A DNA stretch of 43,116 nucleotides from Candidatus Microthrix parvicella Bio17-1 (GCF_000299415.1 NZ_AMPG01000010.1:1-43116), one strand, 5' to 3'. Positions 1 through 8,611 are shown, numbered from the stretch's first letter. Notes: generated by a model not told the origin, from the letters alone. A program made the numbers and translations.

Positions 1-60
1 GAGTGGTGGGGCGTGGAGTGGTGGGGCGTGGAGTGGTGGGGCGTGGAGTGGTGGGGCGCG
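1..60. repeat. 15-bp tandem repeat, four units
   Basis: Four head-to-tail copies of GAGTGGTGGGGCGTG fill bases 1-60; the last copy has one change. The array probably continues past the left edge. Read on the minus strand in the frame of the lipoprotein gene below, each unit encodes the pentapeptide RPTTP, so this is a coding repeat forming a Pro/Thr-rich linker. Confidence 0.9.
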
Positions 61-208
61 GTGGGCGGGTGGTTGGCACAGGAGCGGGGGCGCAGGCGCA
101 CCCGGCAATGAGGGCGGACGCGGCGAGCATCACACCCAACGCGTTCATGCGGGTCCTGTCCGATGCGCGTAAACGGAGGAGCCACGGCCGTACTTCGATC
201 GGTGTCAC
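1..208 (-). CDS. Lipoprotein, N-terminal part, cut by window edge
   Basis: Read directly from the minus strand. The start is GTG at 208, with an in-frame ATG at 148 as an alternative. About 20 residues with several Arg are followed by a hydrophobic stretch ending in the lipobox IAGC (Cys about residue 37), so export and lipidation at the outer face of the membrane are expected. After the Cys comes a proline-rich stretch and then RPTTP pentapeptide repeats running off the window, typical of a flexible spacer in front of a folded extracellular domain that is not visible here. The GTG start is preferred because a TAGGGT box lies 7 bases upstream. The gene follows the permease on the same strand after 66 bases. 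Function is unknown; the mature domain lies outside the window. Bases 209-274 hold only the promoter box. Confidence 0.72.
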   Translation of the reverse strand, partial: MTPIEVRPWLLRLRASDRTRMNALGVMLAASALIAGCACAPAPVPTTRPPRPTTPRPTTPRPTTPRPTT

Positions 209-215
209 ACCGCCG

Positions 216-221
216 ACCCTA
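216..221 (-). promoter_or_regulatory. -10 box, leaderless lipoprotein gene
   Basis: TAGGGT on the minus strand is followed by 7 bases and then GTG at 208. Transcription would start at or next to the start codon. No Shine-Dalgarno sequence is visible. Confidence 0.5.
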
Positions 222-274
222 ACTTGCGTTCAGCAGCTGCTCAATACGCCATCCGGTGCGGTGAGTCGGCGGGC

Positions 275-1057
275 TCACAGCACCCCGAGCAGCTTGAGCG
301 CTGAGGCACCGAGGATGGCGGGTATGGCCGCCCGAACGAGCCTGCCGTCGTAGTGGGCCGAGACCCGGGCACCAAGGATGATGCCGGGCAGGCTGCCGAG
401 GATGAGCGACCCGGTGATCGCCGCCGAAACGCTTCCAATGCTCATGTGGGCAAGGGCGGCTGCGCCCACGAGCGGTACCGCCTGCACCAGGTCGGTGCCC
501 ACCAGTTCCGACCGTTTGAGCTTCGGGTAGAGCAGGGTGAGTACGGCGATCATGAGCGACCCGGAGCCCACCGAGGTCAGGCCAACCACCGTTCCGCCGA
601 TCAACCCGAGCGCCACGGTGGGGATGGGCCGCACCGGGGTCGGTGGGCCCACATGATCGGGCACCGGGTTGCGGGCCCGCCACACCATGACGGCGGCGGC
701 AGCCAGCAGCGTGAAGCCCAGCATGATCTTCACCAGCTCATCGGCGCCGGCACCGACGGCATGAAGCAGCGTCACACCGGCCAAAGCACCGGGTACCGAC
801 CCCAATGAGAGCCATCGCACGAGGTCCCAACGCACGGTGCCGGCCCGAGCGTGGATGGCGCCACCGAAGGGCTTCACCGCAAGCGACGTCACGAGGTCGG
901 AACCGACGGCTGCGGTGGGCGACACACCGAAGACCAGCACCAGCATCGGGGTGAGCAAAGCGCCGCCGCCCATGCCGGTGAGCCCCATGGTGAATCCACC
1001 GAGGAGCCCTCCAATCACCAGGCCCGGGTCGATCCAACCCACGATGTCCGCCAGCAC
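275..1057 (-). CDS. TauE/SafE family sulfite/anion permease
   Basis: A 260-residue integral membrane protein with the glycine-rich hydrophobic repeats of the TauE/SafE family (older DUF81). The N-terminal segment GGFTMGLTGMGGG and its echo near residue 150 (GGTVVGLTSVGSG) are the two pseudo-symmetric signature helices. Members export or import sulfite, sulfoacetate or related organosulfur anions; the substrate cannot be read from sequence. Length is normal for the family (about 250-270). The GTG start at 1057 is supported by a TAACAT box 8 bases upstream and is divergent from nadA. Confidence is high for the family and low for the substrate. Confidence 0.88.
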   Translation of the reverse strand: MLADIVGWIDPGLVIGGLLGGFTMGLTGMGGGALLTPMLVLVFGVSPTAAVGSDLVTSLAVKPFGGAIHARAGTVRWDLVRWLSLGSVPGALAGVTLLHAVGAGADELVKIMLGFTLLAAAAVMVWRARNPVPDHVGPPTPVRPIPTVALGLIGGTVVGLTSVGSGSLMIAVLTLLYPKLKRSELVGTDLVQAVPLVGAAALAHMSIGSVSAAITGSLILGSLPGIILGARVSAHYDGRLVRAAIPAILGASALKLLGVL

Positions 1058-1065
1058 GACGGGTC

Positions 1066-1071
1066 ATGTTA
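1066..1071 (-). promoter_or_regulatory. -10 box, leaderless permease gene
   Basis: TAACAT on the minus strand ends 8 bases before GTG 1057. There is no ribosome-binding site, and the spacing equals that of other leaderless candidates in the window. Confidence 0.5.
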
Positions 1072-1158
1072 CGCCTAAACCCGACCAAATCAATCGGGAA
1101 TTGGAACCAGGGCTGTTTGGCCCATTCCGGCCGTTCGGGGTGCGGCCTGATCACGCCG

Positions 1159-1164
1159 TATGCT
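1159..1164 (+). promoter_or_regulatory. Candidate -10 box for nadA
   Basis: TATGCT lies 46 bases before the nadA start, giving a leader of about 40 nt that contains GGAGAGG at 1195-1201. No convincing -35 element is visible. Confidence 0.3.
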
Positions 1165-1209
1165 GCTGCGGCGGGATACTCCTCCATCGCCCGCGGAGAG
1201 GCCACCGGA

Positions 1210-2313
1210 ATGATGCGACTCCAAGGCCGGCTGGGAGCCGCCTACACAGACGCCTCGCCCGAGGAATTGGACGTGCGGATCGCCGCCGCCAAGGCCACGC
1301 TTGGCGACAGGCTGTTCATCCTGGGGCACCACTATCAACGTGACGAGATCATTCGCTGGGTCGATGCGAGAGGCGACAGCTTCAAGCTGGCCAAGCTGGC
1401 TCAGGCGCGGCCCGAGGCCACCTACATCGTGTTCTGCGGCGTGCATTTCATGGCTGAGGCCGCCGACGTGCTGACCTCGCCGGAGCAGCGGGTGGTGCTG
1501 CCCGACCTGAACGCCGGCTGTTCGATGGCCGACATGGCCGATCTGGAATCGGTGGAGGACGCCTGGGACGAACTGGCGGCGGTGACCGACATTGAGAAGG
1601 TCGTCCCGATCACCTACATGAACTCATCGGCTGCGTTGAAGTCGTTCGTCGGTAGCCACGGTGGCGCCGTGTGCACCAGTTCCAACGCCAGGGCGGTGCT
1701 GGAGTGGGCATTCGCCAAAGGCGAGGGCACCAAGGTGCTCTTTTTCCCCGACCAACACCTGGGCCGCAACACCGGGTTCGATATGGGTTACGGCGAGTCC
1801 GACATGGCGGTCTGGGATCCACGCAAGGACCTTGGTGGCCTGGCGGAGGCCGACGCAAAGGCGGCCACCTTCCTGTTGTGGAAGGGCCACTGCACGGTGC
1901 ATCAACGCTTCCGGCCGGAGCACATTGCGGCCTTCCGGGCCGAGCACCCCAACGGAATTGTGGTCGTGCACCCCGAGTGCTCTCACGACGTGGTGGAACT
2001 GGCCGACACGGTAGGTTCGACCGAGGTGATCCTGCGCACCGTCACCGAGGAGGCTCCGCCGGGCTCGGTCATCGGTGTGGGCACGGAGGTCCACATGGTG
2101 CAGCGCATGGCCGATGAGAACCCCGACCGCACCATCGTGTCGCTCGACCCGCTGGTGTGCCCATGTTCCACCATGTTCCGTATTGACGCACCGCACTTGT
2201 GCTGGGTTTTGGAGAACCTGGTCGAAGGCAACGTGGTGAACGAGATCCGTGTTGATGACGAGACCGCCGAGTGGGCGCGGGTGGCGTTGCAGCGCATGCT
2301 CGACATCGTGTGA
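1210..2313 (+). CDS. nadA: Quinolinate synthase NadA
   Basis: A 367-residue cytoplasmic [4Fe-4S] enzyme that condenses iminoaspartate with dihydroxyacetone phosphate to quinolinate in de novo NAD synthesis. Visible family motifs are GHHYQRDEI near residue 39, FCGVHFMAE (Cys76), GAVCTSSNA (Cys155), HPEC near 257 and CPCSTM (Cys317/319); three of these cysteines should hold the cluster. The open frame extends upstream to 1066, but ATG 1210 is chosen because GGAGAGG sits 8-9 bases before it and homology begins just after it. No nadB or nadC is in the window, so the iminoaspartate source lies elsewhere. The stop overlaps the next gene by 4 bases. Confidence 0.95.
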   Translation: MMRLQGRLGAAYTDASPEELDVRIAAAKATLGDRLFILGHHYQRDEIIRWVDARGDSFKLAKLAQARPEATYIVFCGVHFMAEAADVLTSPEQRVVLPDLNAGCSMADMADLESVEDAWDELAAVTDIEKVVPITYMNSSAALKSFVGSHGGAVCTSSNARAVLEWAFAKGEGTKVLFFPDQHLGRNTGFDMGYGESDMAVWDPRKDLGGLAEADAKAATFLLWKGHCTVHQRFRPEHIAAFRAEHPNGIVVVHPECSHDVVELADTVGSTEVILRTVTEEAPPGSVIGVGTEVHMVQRMADENPDRTIVSLDPLVCPCSTMFRIDAPHLCWVLENLVEGNVVNEIRVDDETAEWARVALQRMLDIV

Positions 2314-3176
2314 GCCCGTTGAGAGGGGATGCTCCGGTCGGGCACCTCGACGGGCCATCGCCCACCTGGCGCCTGGACTTCGACGAGGCGGGCGCGGGAG
2401 GGAGCCCCTTGCTTCTGGTGCACGGCTTTACCGGTGGTCGAGCGGATTTTGCCGACTGGATCGAACCGCTGGCGCAGTTGGGTCACCACGTGGTGGTGCC
2501 GGACCTTCGGGGCCACGGGGCCACAGGCGGCCCCGACGACCCTGGGGGGTACAGCCTGGAACTGTTCGCCACCGATCTGCTGGCGCTGGCCGATGATCTC
2601 GGCTGGAACCGTTTCGACCTTCTGGGTCATTCCATGGGTGGCTTCATCGCTCAGCAACTGATCGCAGAGCGCCCCGAACGTGTCAGTCGGTTGGTGCTGA
2701 TGGACACCACCCATGGGCCGGTGCCGGGCATGGATCCGGAGATCCTCGAGTTGGGGATTGCACTGGCACAATCCGAGGGCATGCAGGGTCTTGCAGACGT
2801 GATCGACGCGTTTGGTGCGTCGCCGCTGGAAACCGCTGCTGCCCGCAGCATACGCGAAACGCGCCCCGATCTGGTGGCGCTCGATCGGGCCAAGTTTCTG
2901 GCCGCAAAGCCCGCCATGTACGCCACGATGGGGCGATTGCTGGTGAGCGGCCCCGACCGGCTTGACCGCATGGCCCACGTCCGCGCACCCACGCTGGTGA
3001 TGGTGGGGGAGCAGGACGGGCCCTTTCTGGATGGCAGTCGAGCACTTGCCCGCACGATCCCCGGGGCCGAGTTGGCGGTGATACCCGAAGCCGGCCATTC
3101 ACCCCAACGAGAGGCACCCGACGCCTGGTGGGAGGCGTTCAGCCGGTTCCTCGCCGCCTCGACAGCCACTGGTTGA
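2310..3176 (+). CDS. Alpha/beta hydrolase coupled to nadA
   Basis: A 288-residue alpha/beta-hydrolase-fold protein. The oxyanion-hole strand LLLVHGFTG lies at about 35-42, the nucleophile elbow GHSMGG has Ser108, the acid is likely the Asp in GEQDGP and the His is in AGHSPQ near the C-terminus, so the triad is complete. The frame opens at 2271 inside nadA, but GTG 2310 forms a GTGA overlap with the nadA stop, which points to translational coupling. It resembles MenH/esterase-type hydrolases in general; the substrate is unknown and coupling to nadA does not prove a role in NAD metabolism. Confidence 0.85.
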   Translation: MSPLRGDAPVGHLDGPSPTWRLDFDEAGAGGSPLLLVHGFTGGRADFADWIEPLAQLGHHVVVPDLRGHGATGGPDDPGGYSLELFATDLLALADDLGWNRFDLLGHSMGGFIAQQLIAERPERVSRLVLMDTTHGPVPGMDPEILELGIALAQSEGMQGLADVIDAFGASPLETAAARSIRETRPDLVALDRAKFLAAKPAMYATMGRLLVSGPDRLDRMAHVRAPTLVMVGEQDGPFLDGSRALARTIPGAELAVIPEAGHSPQREAPDAWWEAFSRFLAASTATG

Positions 3177-3219
3177 CCTGCCGCTTGCCCCCGGGCGGGT
3201 GACCGGTGGGGGTGGGGAG

Positions 3220-3225
3220 TAGCCT
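3220..3225 (+). promoter_or_regulatory. Candidate -10 box for antiporter gene
   Basis: TAGCCT lies 42 bases before ATG 3268. The implied leader of about 35 nt carries GGAGGAAGG at 3238-3246, unusually far (about 21 bases) from the start codon; no closer in-frame start exists. Confidence 0.35.
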
Positions 3226-3267
3226 GGCTCGTTCGCCGGAGGAAGGTTCCCCGCGACCCCCAAACAC

Positions 3268-5214
3268 ATGGCTGCCTTCTCCACCCCCTTGTTCGAACCA
3301 GCCCTGGTTCTAGCGCTGCTGTTTGTCCTGGTGCTGATCGCCCCACTTGCGGCCCGGGCCGTGCGCATGCCGTCGATCATCGGGCTCATCGGCGCAGGCA
3401 TCCTGATTGGGCCCTCGGCATTGGGCCTGTTGGAGCGAGAGGGCACCGTGGAGGTGCTCGGCAACGCCGGACTGCTGTACCTCATGTTCCAGGCAGGGTT
3501 GGAGCTGGACCTGGAGGAATTCCGGGAGCGGCGATCCCAGGCGCTGACCTTCGGCGCACTCACCTTCATCATCCCGTTCGCAGTGGCCATCCCGGTCAAC
3601 CTGGCCCTGGGGTTCACCACCACCGCCGCGATCCTGTTGGCCATCAGCTGGGCGCCACACACGCTGCTGGCCTACCCGGTGGTGCAACGCCTGGGCCTGA
3701 CCAAGGCCCGATCGGTTGCCATCACCGTCGGCGCCACCATCGTCACCGACACGGCCGCACTGACCGCCCTTGAACTCCTGGTGGAGAGCCATGAGGGCAG
3801 GCTGACCCCCGGGTTCGTGCTGAAGCTGATCCCCACCGCAGGTGCCGTGGTGGTGTTCATCGTGGTCGTGCTTCCCTGGCTGGGCCGCCAGTTTTTCGCC
3901 AGCGTCGGACAGGACCGGTCGGTGCGGTTTCTGTTCATCATGGCCGCCATGTTTCTGTCTGCGGGCCTGGCCGAGCTGGCGGGCCTGGAACCGATCATCG
4001 GTGCCTTCCTGGCGGGGCTGGCACTCAACCGGCTGGTGTCTGAGGGGTCGGAGCTCTCAAGCAGGATCGAGTTTTTCGGCTCGGCGTTCTTCATCCCCGT
4101 CTTTCTTATCTCGGTGGGCATGCTGGTGAACCTGGGCGTCGTCATCGATCGTCCTGCGATTCTGGTGCGGGCCGGGGTGTTCTCGTTGGTGGCCGTGGGA
4201 ACCAAGATGGTGGCGGCGTTCATCGCCGGAAAACTTTTCCGCTACACCAACACCGAGATCGGCATCATGGCGTCGCTCTCCACCGCCCGTGCCGCAGCCA
4301 CGTTGGCTGCCGCATTCGTTGGTTTGAGCGCCGGGCTGATCTCGGAGGTCACCGTTAACACCGTGGTGTTGGTGATCCTGGTGACCAGCCTGGTGTCATC
4401 GCTGTTGGCCACTCGTTTCGGGACCCAACTGCCGCCGCCCACCGAGCGCCGCCGCGCACCCGCCGAAAAGGTGCTGGTGCCGGTGGGCGACCCGAAACGC
4501 TCGATGGACGTGCTGCGGCTTGCCGGTATGTTGGCCGCCCCCGACACGGGAACGGTCGTGCCGGTGTCCGTGCTGGACCTCGAGGCGACCCAGGCCGATG
4601 TGAAGGCGCGACGAGCCGAGTTGGCGGAGGCCGAGCGCACCATCCTGGGGGAGGGCGCGGAGGCGACCTCGGTGGTGCGCCTCGACCTGACACCATCTGC
4701 GGGCATGTTGCACGCGTCGGTGGAGCAGGCGGCCACGGCGGTGCTGGTCGGTTGGAAGGGCTTTGCCAATCGAAACGGTTCAGCCTTTGGACAGCGGGTG
4801 GATGCGCTGCTGGCCGCCAGCCCGGTACCGGTGGTGGTGGCCCGATTGGGGCCTGCGGAGAACTGCGAGCGTGTGGTGATCGCCGTGTCGGACCACGACC
4901 TCACGCCGGCGGGTGCCCCGGGGGTAGAACTGGCGGTGTTGCTGGCGCGCCGCCTGGCCAAGGCACACCGGGCGGAACTGACCATCCTGGTGCCCCGGGA
5001 GCAGGTCACCCACAAGATGCTGGGCATGGAGGAGGATCAGGGACGATTGACGGTGGAGCGACGCCGCCCTGCCGTGGCGCTGCGCGACCTGACCACACCG
5101 GGCGACATGGTGGTGGTCACCCAACCGCGGGTTGAGCCGGGTTTGGGCGGCGAGGTGCCGCGTCTGGCCCGGGCCCTTCCCGATCGGTCGCTGCTGGTGA
5201 TCGCGCCACGCTGA
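3268..5214 (+). CDS. CPA2-type cation/proton antiporter with USP-like tail
   Basis: A 648-residue protein. Residues 1 to about 385 are about 12 hydrophobic segments of the Kef/NhaP-like sodium/proton exchanger fold, including PSIIGLIGAGILIGPSALGL near the N-terminus and a GAFLAGLALN helix near 250. Residues from about 400 to the end are soluble and look like two tandem universal-stress-protein-type alpha/beta domains, starting at KVLVPVGDPKRS and again near CERVVIAVSDHD. It should exchange K+ or Na+ for H+ across the cytoplasmic membrane, with the tail as a regulatory, possibly nucleotide-sensing, module. It lacks the Rossmann RCK domain of classical KefB/C. The ion is not predictable. Confidence 0.85.
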   Translation: MAAFSTPLFEPALVLALLFVLVLIAPLAARAVRMPSIIGLIGAGILIGPSALGLLEREGTVEVLGNAGLLYLMFQAGLELDLEEFRERRSQALTFGALTFIIPFAVAIPVNLALGFTTTAAILLAISWAPHTLLAYPVVQRLGLTKARSVAITVGATIVTDTAALTALELLVESHEGRLTPGFVLKLIPTAGAVVVFIVVVLPWLGRQFFASVGQDRSVRFLFIMAAMFLSAGLAELAGLEPIIGAFLAGLALNRLVSEGSELSSRIEFFGSAFFIPVFLISVGMLVNLGVVIDRPAILVRAGVFSLVAVGTKMVAAFIAGKLFRYTNTEIGIMASLSTARAAATLAAAFVGLSAGLISEVTVNTVVLVILVTSLVSSLLATRFGTQLPPPTERRRAPAEKVLVPVGDPKRSMDVLRLAGMLAAPDTGTVVPVSVLDLEATQADVKARRAELAEAERTILGEGAEATSVVRLDLTPSAGMLHASVEQAATAVLVGWKGFANRNGSAFGQRVDALLAASPVPVVVARLGPAENCERVVIAVSDHDLTPAGAPGVELAVLLARRLAKAHRAELTILVPREQVTHKMLGMEEDQGRLTVERRRPAVALRDLTTPGDMVVVTQPRVEPGLGGEVPRLARALPDRSLLVIAPR

Positions 5215-5245
5215 ACATTGGGTGATGTGTCCGCCGACCAACGGA

Positions 5246-5251
5246 TAGGGT
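5246..5251 (+). promoter_or_regulatory. -10 box, leaderless DUF3151-like gene
   Basis: TAGGGT is followed by 8 bases and ATG 5260. It would drive the coupled pair 5260-6983. Confidence 0.5.
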
Positions 5252-5259
5252 CGCCTCCC

Positions 5260-5715
5260 ATGTCAGAGGAACGATCAATCGGACTGTCGTCGAACGGCCC
5301 GCCTGAGACCGTGTTGCCCCCGCCGCCCGAACCGCTGACCGAGGCGCTGGCCGTCGCCGTCGGGCGCGATGCGGTTGCGTCGGTGGTGGCCGGCTACCCA
5401 ACCTGGTCGGTTGCCTGGGCTGCGCTCGGCGACCATGGGCGCGACGACCTGGAGCGATACGCGGCCTACCGGGTGGGCTATCACCGGGGCCTGGACCTGC
5501 TGCGCCACTCCGGCTGGAGAGGGTCCGGTTACGTTCGTTGGGCATTCGAACCCAACCGCGGTTTCCTGCGCTGTCTGGTCGGTCTACGAACTGCCGCAGA
5601 GGCGATCGGCGAGCAGGACGAGACCGAACGTATCGACGTCTTCATCGACCAACTGGACCCGGGCTGGGACCGTCAGACCAACCTCGATGCAAACGACGCA
5701 GGAGACCTCTCATGA
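5260..5715 (+). CDS. DUF3151-like actinobacterial protein
   Basis: A 151-residue soluble protein that I recognise, with moderate certainty, as the actinobacterial DUF3151 family. Features are a conserved core around YPTWSVAWAALGD, the aromatic run AAYRVGYHRGLDLLR and GSGYVRWAFEPNRGFLRCL. Biochemical role is unknown. The upstream in-frame start at 5218 is less likely than ATG 5260, which has a leaderless-type promoter box. The last bases overlap the start of the PLP enzyme (ATGA), so the two are probably translated in concert and may be functionally linked. Confidence 0.72.
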   Translation: MSEERSIGLSSNGPPETVLPPPPEPLTEALAVAVGRDAVASVVAGYPTWSVAWAALGDHGRDDLERYAAYRVGYHRGLDLLRHSGWRGSGYVRWAFEPNRGFLRCLVGLRTAAEAIGEQDETERIDVFIDQLDPGWDRQTNLDANDAGDLS

Positions 5716-6983
5716 GCGAATCGACCCCCGACCCGTCGGCCTCGATCTCCGCCGGCTTTCCCGATCTGGGCACCTCCGTCGACGAGCTGGTGGCGACCAT
5801 GACCGAGGAGCGCGCCGATGACCTGGACTGGCGGGGTGGCAAGGCATTCAGCCTCGTGTACAACGCCGACGACCCCGAGCTCGAGCGACTCCAGCACGAC
5901 GTCGCCGAGATGTTCCTGCACGAGAACGCGCTCAACCCGTTTCGATATCGCACCCTCCTCCACATGGAAGGCGACGTCATCGACTGGGCGTCGGCGCTTC
6001 TGGGGGCTCCCCCCAGGTCCGGCTCACTCTCCTCCGGTGGTACCGAGAGCATCTTCCTGGCCGTGCAGGTGGCGCGTGACGAGGCTCGGGCTCGCGGCAT
6101 CATCAACCCGACGATTCTCGCCCCCGAGACGGCGCACCCCGCATTTGAAAAAGCATGCAAGTACCTCGACGTCGAGCGGGTTCGCATCCCGCTACGCGAC
6201 GACATGCGGGCCGATCCGAACGCCTACCGGTCGTCGATCGACGAGCGCACCATCCTGCTGGTGGGTTCGGCGCCCTGTTACCCCTACGGGGTGATCGATC
6301 CGATCGCAGAGATCGCGTCCACCGCCGCCGATGCCGGGTTGTTGTGCCACGTGGATGCGTGTTTGGGCGGCTGGCTGTTGCCGTTCTGGCGGTCGATCGG
6401 ACGCGAGGTTCCCCCGTTTGACCTGTCGGTTCCTGGCGTCACGTCGCTGTCCGCCGACATCCACAAGTACGGGTACGCCTACAAGGGCGCCTCGGTGATC
6501 CTGTACTCGTCACCCGACTACGTCGATCGCCAGACCTTTATGTACGACGCGTGGCCGGGCGGCCTGTACGCGTCGCGCACCACCGCCGGTACCCGGCCCG
6601 GAGGGCCCATTGCGGGTGCATGGGCCACCATTTCGCACCTGGGTCGTGACGGCTATGAGCGGCAGGCCCGCCGGGTGGCCACCGCCACCGACGGGTTCCG
6701 CGCCGCCGTCGATGCGATCGAGGGCATTCGTGTCACCGGTGAACCGGATATGTCGGTGTTCGAGATCTCGACCGAGCCTGGTAGCGACCTGGACCTTGAA
6801 GGTGTCTCCGAAGAGATGGACGCCCGCAACTGGGCGTTGGATCGTCAGCAGGGTGGGCTGCACGTCATGCTGTCACCTGGGCACGATCGGGTGATCGACG
6901 CGTTCGCCGAGGACCTGGCCGCATCGGTCGCCGCGGGACGCACCGGCGCAGGTGCCAATGCGGTCTACGGCTCGGTAGTGTGA
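5712..6983 (+). CDS. PLP enzyme, sphingosine-1-phosphate-lyase-like
   Basis: A 423-residue fold-type I PLP enzyme of the group II decarboxylase / S1P-lyase branch. Visible motifs: phosphate-binding SSGGTES (108-113), the PLP-pyridine Asp in HVDACLGGWLLPF (Asp215) and the Schiff-base lysine in SADIHKYGYAYKG (Lys252). The VDACLGG and DIHKYG forms are closer to S1P lyase than to glutamate decarboxylase. The reaction could be cleavage of a phosphorylated long-chain amino alcohol or decarboxylation of an amino acid. There is no N-terminal membrane helix, so a cytosolic enzyme. It is coupled to the upstream gene by a 4-base overlap and followed after 26 bases by a rhodanese gene. Confidence 0.82.
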   Translation: MSESTPDPSASISAGFPDLGTSVDELVATMTEERADDLDWRGGKAFSLVYNADDPELERLQHDVAEMFLHENALNPFRYRTLLHMEGDVIDWASALLGAPPRSGSLSSGGTESIFLAVQVARDEARARGIINPTILAPETAHPAFEKACKYLDVERVRIPLRDDMRADPNAYRSSIDERTILLVGSAPCYPYGVIDPIAEIASTAADAGLLCHVDACLGGWLLPFWRSIGREVPPFDLSVPGVTSLSADIHKYGYAYKGASVILYSSPDYVDRQTFMYDAWPGGLYASRTTAGTRPGGPIAGAWATISHLGRDGYERQARRVATATDGFRAAVDAIEGIRVTGEPDMSVFEISTEPGSDLDLEGVSEEMDARNWALDRQQGGLHVMLSPGHDRVIDAFAEDLAASVAAGRTGAGANAVYGSVV

Positions 6984-7009
6984 GCAACTCCACCACGTGA
7001 GGGACCCCC

Positions 7010-7339
7010 ATGAGTAACGACATCCCCCAGATCTCGGTCGACGAGTTGCAGGCCGACCTTGAAGCCGAGGTGCCGTTGATCGACGTGCGCGAACGAGACG
7101 AATACGAGCTCGCCCATGTACCCGGCGCCATTTTGGTGCCGCTGACCCAGTTGCCCGAACGGTTGGGGGCCATCCCCACCGAGGAGCCGGTCAACCTCAT
7201 CTGTCGGAGCGGCGCACGCAGCCAACGGGCGGCCCAGTTTCTGATCGGCCAGGGTTACCTGCCTCGCAACGTGACGGGTGGAACCGACGCCTGGATCAAT
7301 GTGGGCTTTCGGGTGGAGACCGGGCCGCCGAGTGCATAG
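7010..7339 (+). CDS. Single-domain rhodanese
   Basis: A 109-residue rhodanese domain. The N-terminal motif LIDVRERDEYELAHVPGA and the active-site loop CRSGARS (Cys65) are intact; the loop length fits a sulfurtransferase or persulfide carrier rather than an arsenate reductase. It is cytoplasmic with no signal peptide. GAGGGA lies just before ATG 7010. It could donate persulfide sulfur to acceptors such as the ThiS-like/TtuA system at 35.5 kb, but that link is only a guess because the loci are 28 kb apart. The end overlaps the likely RNase D start. Confidence 0.9.
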   Translation: MSNDIPQISVDELQADLEAEVPLIDVRERDEYELAHVPGAILVPLTQLPERLGAIPTEEPVNLICRSGARSQRAAQFLIGQGYLPRNVTGGTDAWINVGFRVETGPPSA

Positions 7340-8531
7340 GAAGCCCGCTCGCAATGATTCGGGACCGTTGGAGCAACCCGACTGGGAGATGATCGAGACC
7401 CAGGGCGGCTTCGATGAGCTCCTCGACGAATGGAAGGGTGTCGAGCGGTATGCGCTCGACACCGAGTTTCATCGCGAGGGCACCTACCACCCCAGGGTTG
7501 CGCTGGTGCAGGTGGCGTGGCCCGGCCGCCTGGCGTTGATCGACCCGCTGGCGGTCAACCTGGCCCCGCTGTCGGAAGTGTTGGCGAGCGGCAGCTGTGC
7601 GGTGATGCACGCCGCCCGCCAGGACCTCGAAATCCTGCACCGAGAATGCGGCCTGGTCCCGACCGAACTCTTCGATACCCAGGTCGCCGCCAACTTCGTC
7701 GGCTTTTCCAACCCATCGCTCGGCACACTGTCTGAGCGATTGACCGGCAAGAAGGTGCCCAAGGGCGACCGACTCACCGACTGGATGCGGCGTCCTCTGA
7801 AGCCGACGCAACTGAGTTACGCCGCCGCCGATGTGCGCGACCTGCTCGACATTGCCGACCGGTTGATCGAGCAGTTGGATCGGCGGGACCGAACGACGTG
7901 GGCGGCGGACGCCATCGAGGAGGAACGAACCGACTCCTGGACCACTCGGGATCCGGCGGTGGCCTGGACCCGCATCAAAGAGGTGCGGCACCTTCGGGGC
8001 CAGGCGTTGGCGACCGCGCAGGCGTTGGCCATGTGGCGGGAGGAGGCGGCCGCCTCCGACGACGTGCCCACGCGCAACCTGTTGAGCGACCTGGGCCTGG
8101 TCGGCCTGGCCCAGACCCGGCCGGACACCGTCAAGACGGCTCGCGCGGTGCGCGGCGTGGACGGCCGAAACCTGCGTCACGGCCGAGCCGAGGATGCACT
8201 GGCGGTCATCGCCGCTTCCGAGGGTGCCGAACCGGCCGACGCTGAATCCTTGAGATCGCCGGAGGTGCCCGGTGATCTGCGTTCGGCGATCGGCCTGGTG
8301 ACCACGTGGGTCAAGCAGTTGGCGAAGGATCTCGACCTCGATCCTTCCACCGTGGCCACCCGTCACGATGTTGAGATGTTGCTGGCCCCTGGCCCGGATG
8401 GCCGGTTGGGGAGCGGTTGGAGGGCCGAGTTGGTGGGCGATCCCATCCGGGATCTGGTGGCCGGCCAGTCGGCGCTGGCCTTTCAGCGCGGGAGCGGCCT
8501 GGTGTTGGAGCCTCGGTCGACCAGCGCGTAG
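7332..8531 (+). CDS. rnd: Ribonuclease D
   Basis: A 399-residue 3'-5' exoribonuclease. The DEDDy exonuclease domain spans roughly residues 20-190: LDTEF (first Asp and Glu), the Asp in HAARQDLEIL and the Y-x3-D pair in SYAAADV are all visible. A C-terminal HRDC domain follows from about 220. Expected role is trimming tRNA and other structured RNA 3' ends. Start choice is uncertain: GTG 7332 overlaps the rhodanese stop and has GGAG 13 bases upstream; ATG 7389 begins right at the conserved region but its purine run abuts the codon. Co-transcription with the rhodanese gene is likely. Confidence 0.9.
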   Translation: MHRKPARNDSGPLEQPDWEMIETQGGFDELLDEWKGVERYALDTEFHREGTYHPRVALVQVAWPGRLALIDPLAVNLAPLSEVLASGSCAVMHAARQDLEILHRECGLVPTELFDTQVAANFVGFSNPSLGTLSERLTGKKVPKGDRLTDWMRRPLKPTQLSYAAADVRDLLDIADRLIEQLDRRDRTTWAADAIEEERTDSWTTRDPAVAWTRIKEVRHLRGQALATAQALAMWREEAAASDDVPTRNLLSDLGLVGLAQTRPDTVKTARAVRGVDGRNLRHGRAEDALAVIAASEGAEPADAESLRSPEVPGDLRSAIGLVTTWVKQLAKDLDLDPSTVATRHDVEMLLAPGPDGRLGSGWRAELVGDPIRDLVAGQSALAFQRGSGLVLEPRSTSA

Positions 8532-8582
8532 CGCAGCCACCGCCAACCGCCAGGGCGAATCGTCGAAACCAAATCCAGGCGC

Positions 8583-8588
8583 TAGGCT
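8583..8588 (+). promoter_or_regulatory. Candidate -10 box, 60-residue protein leader
   Basis: TAGGCT would place the transcript start near 8595 and give a leader of about 80 nt holding the hairpins described next. Confidence 0.4.
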
Positions 8589-8611
8589 GACGAACCTTGG
8601 AATCGAACCCG

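Noticed and set aside
1-60. CRISPR array
   Set aside because: Units are contiguous with no spacers, and they encode RPTTP in a lipoprotein frame.
7296-8546. Minus-strand open frame (416 codons) antisense to RNase D
   Set aside because: Composition shadow without motifs.
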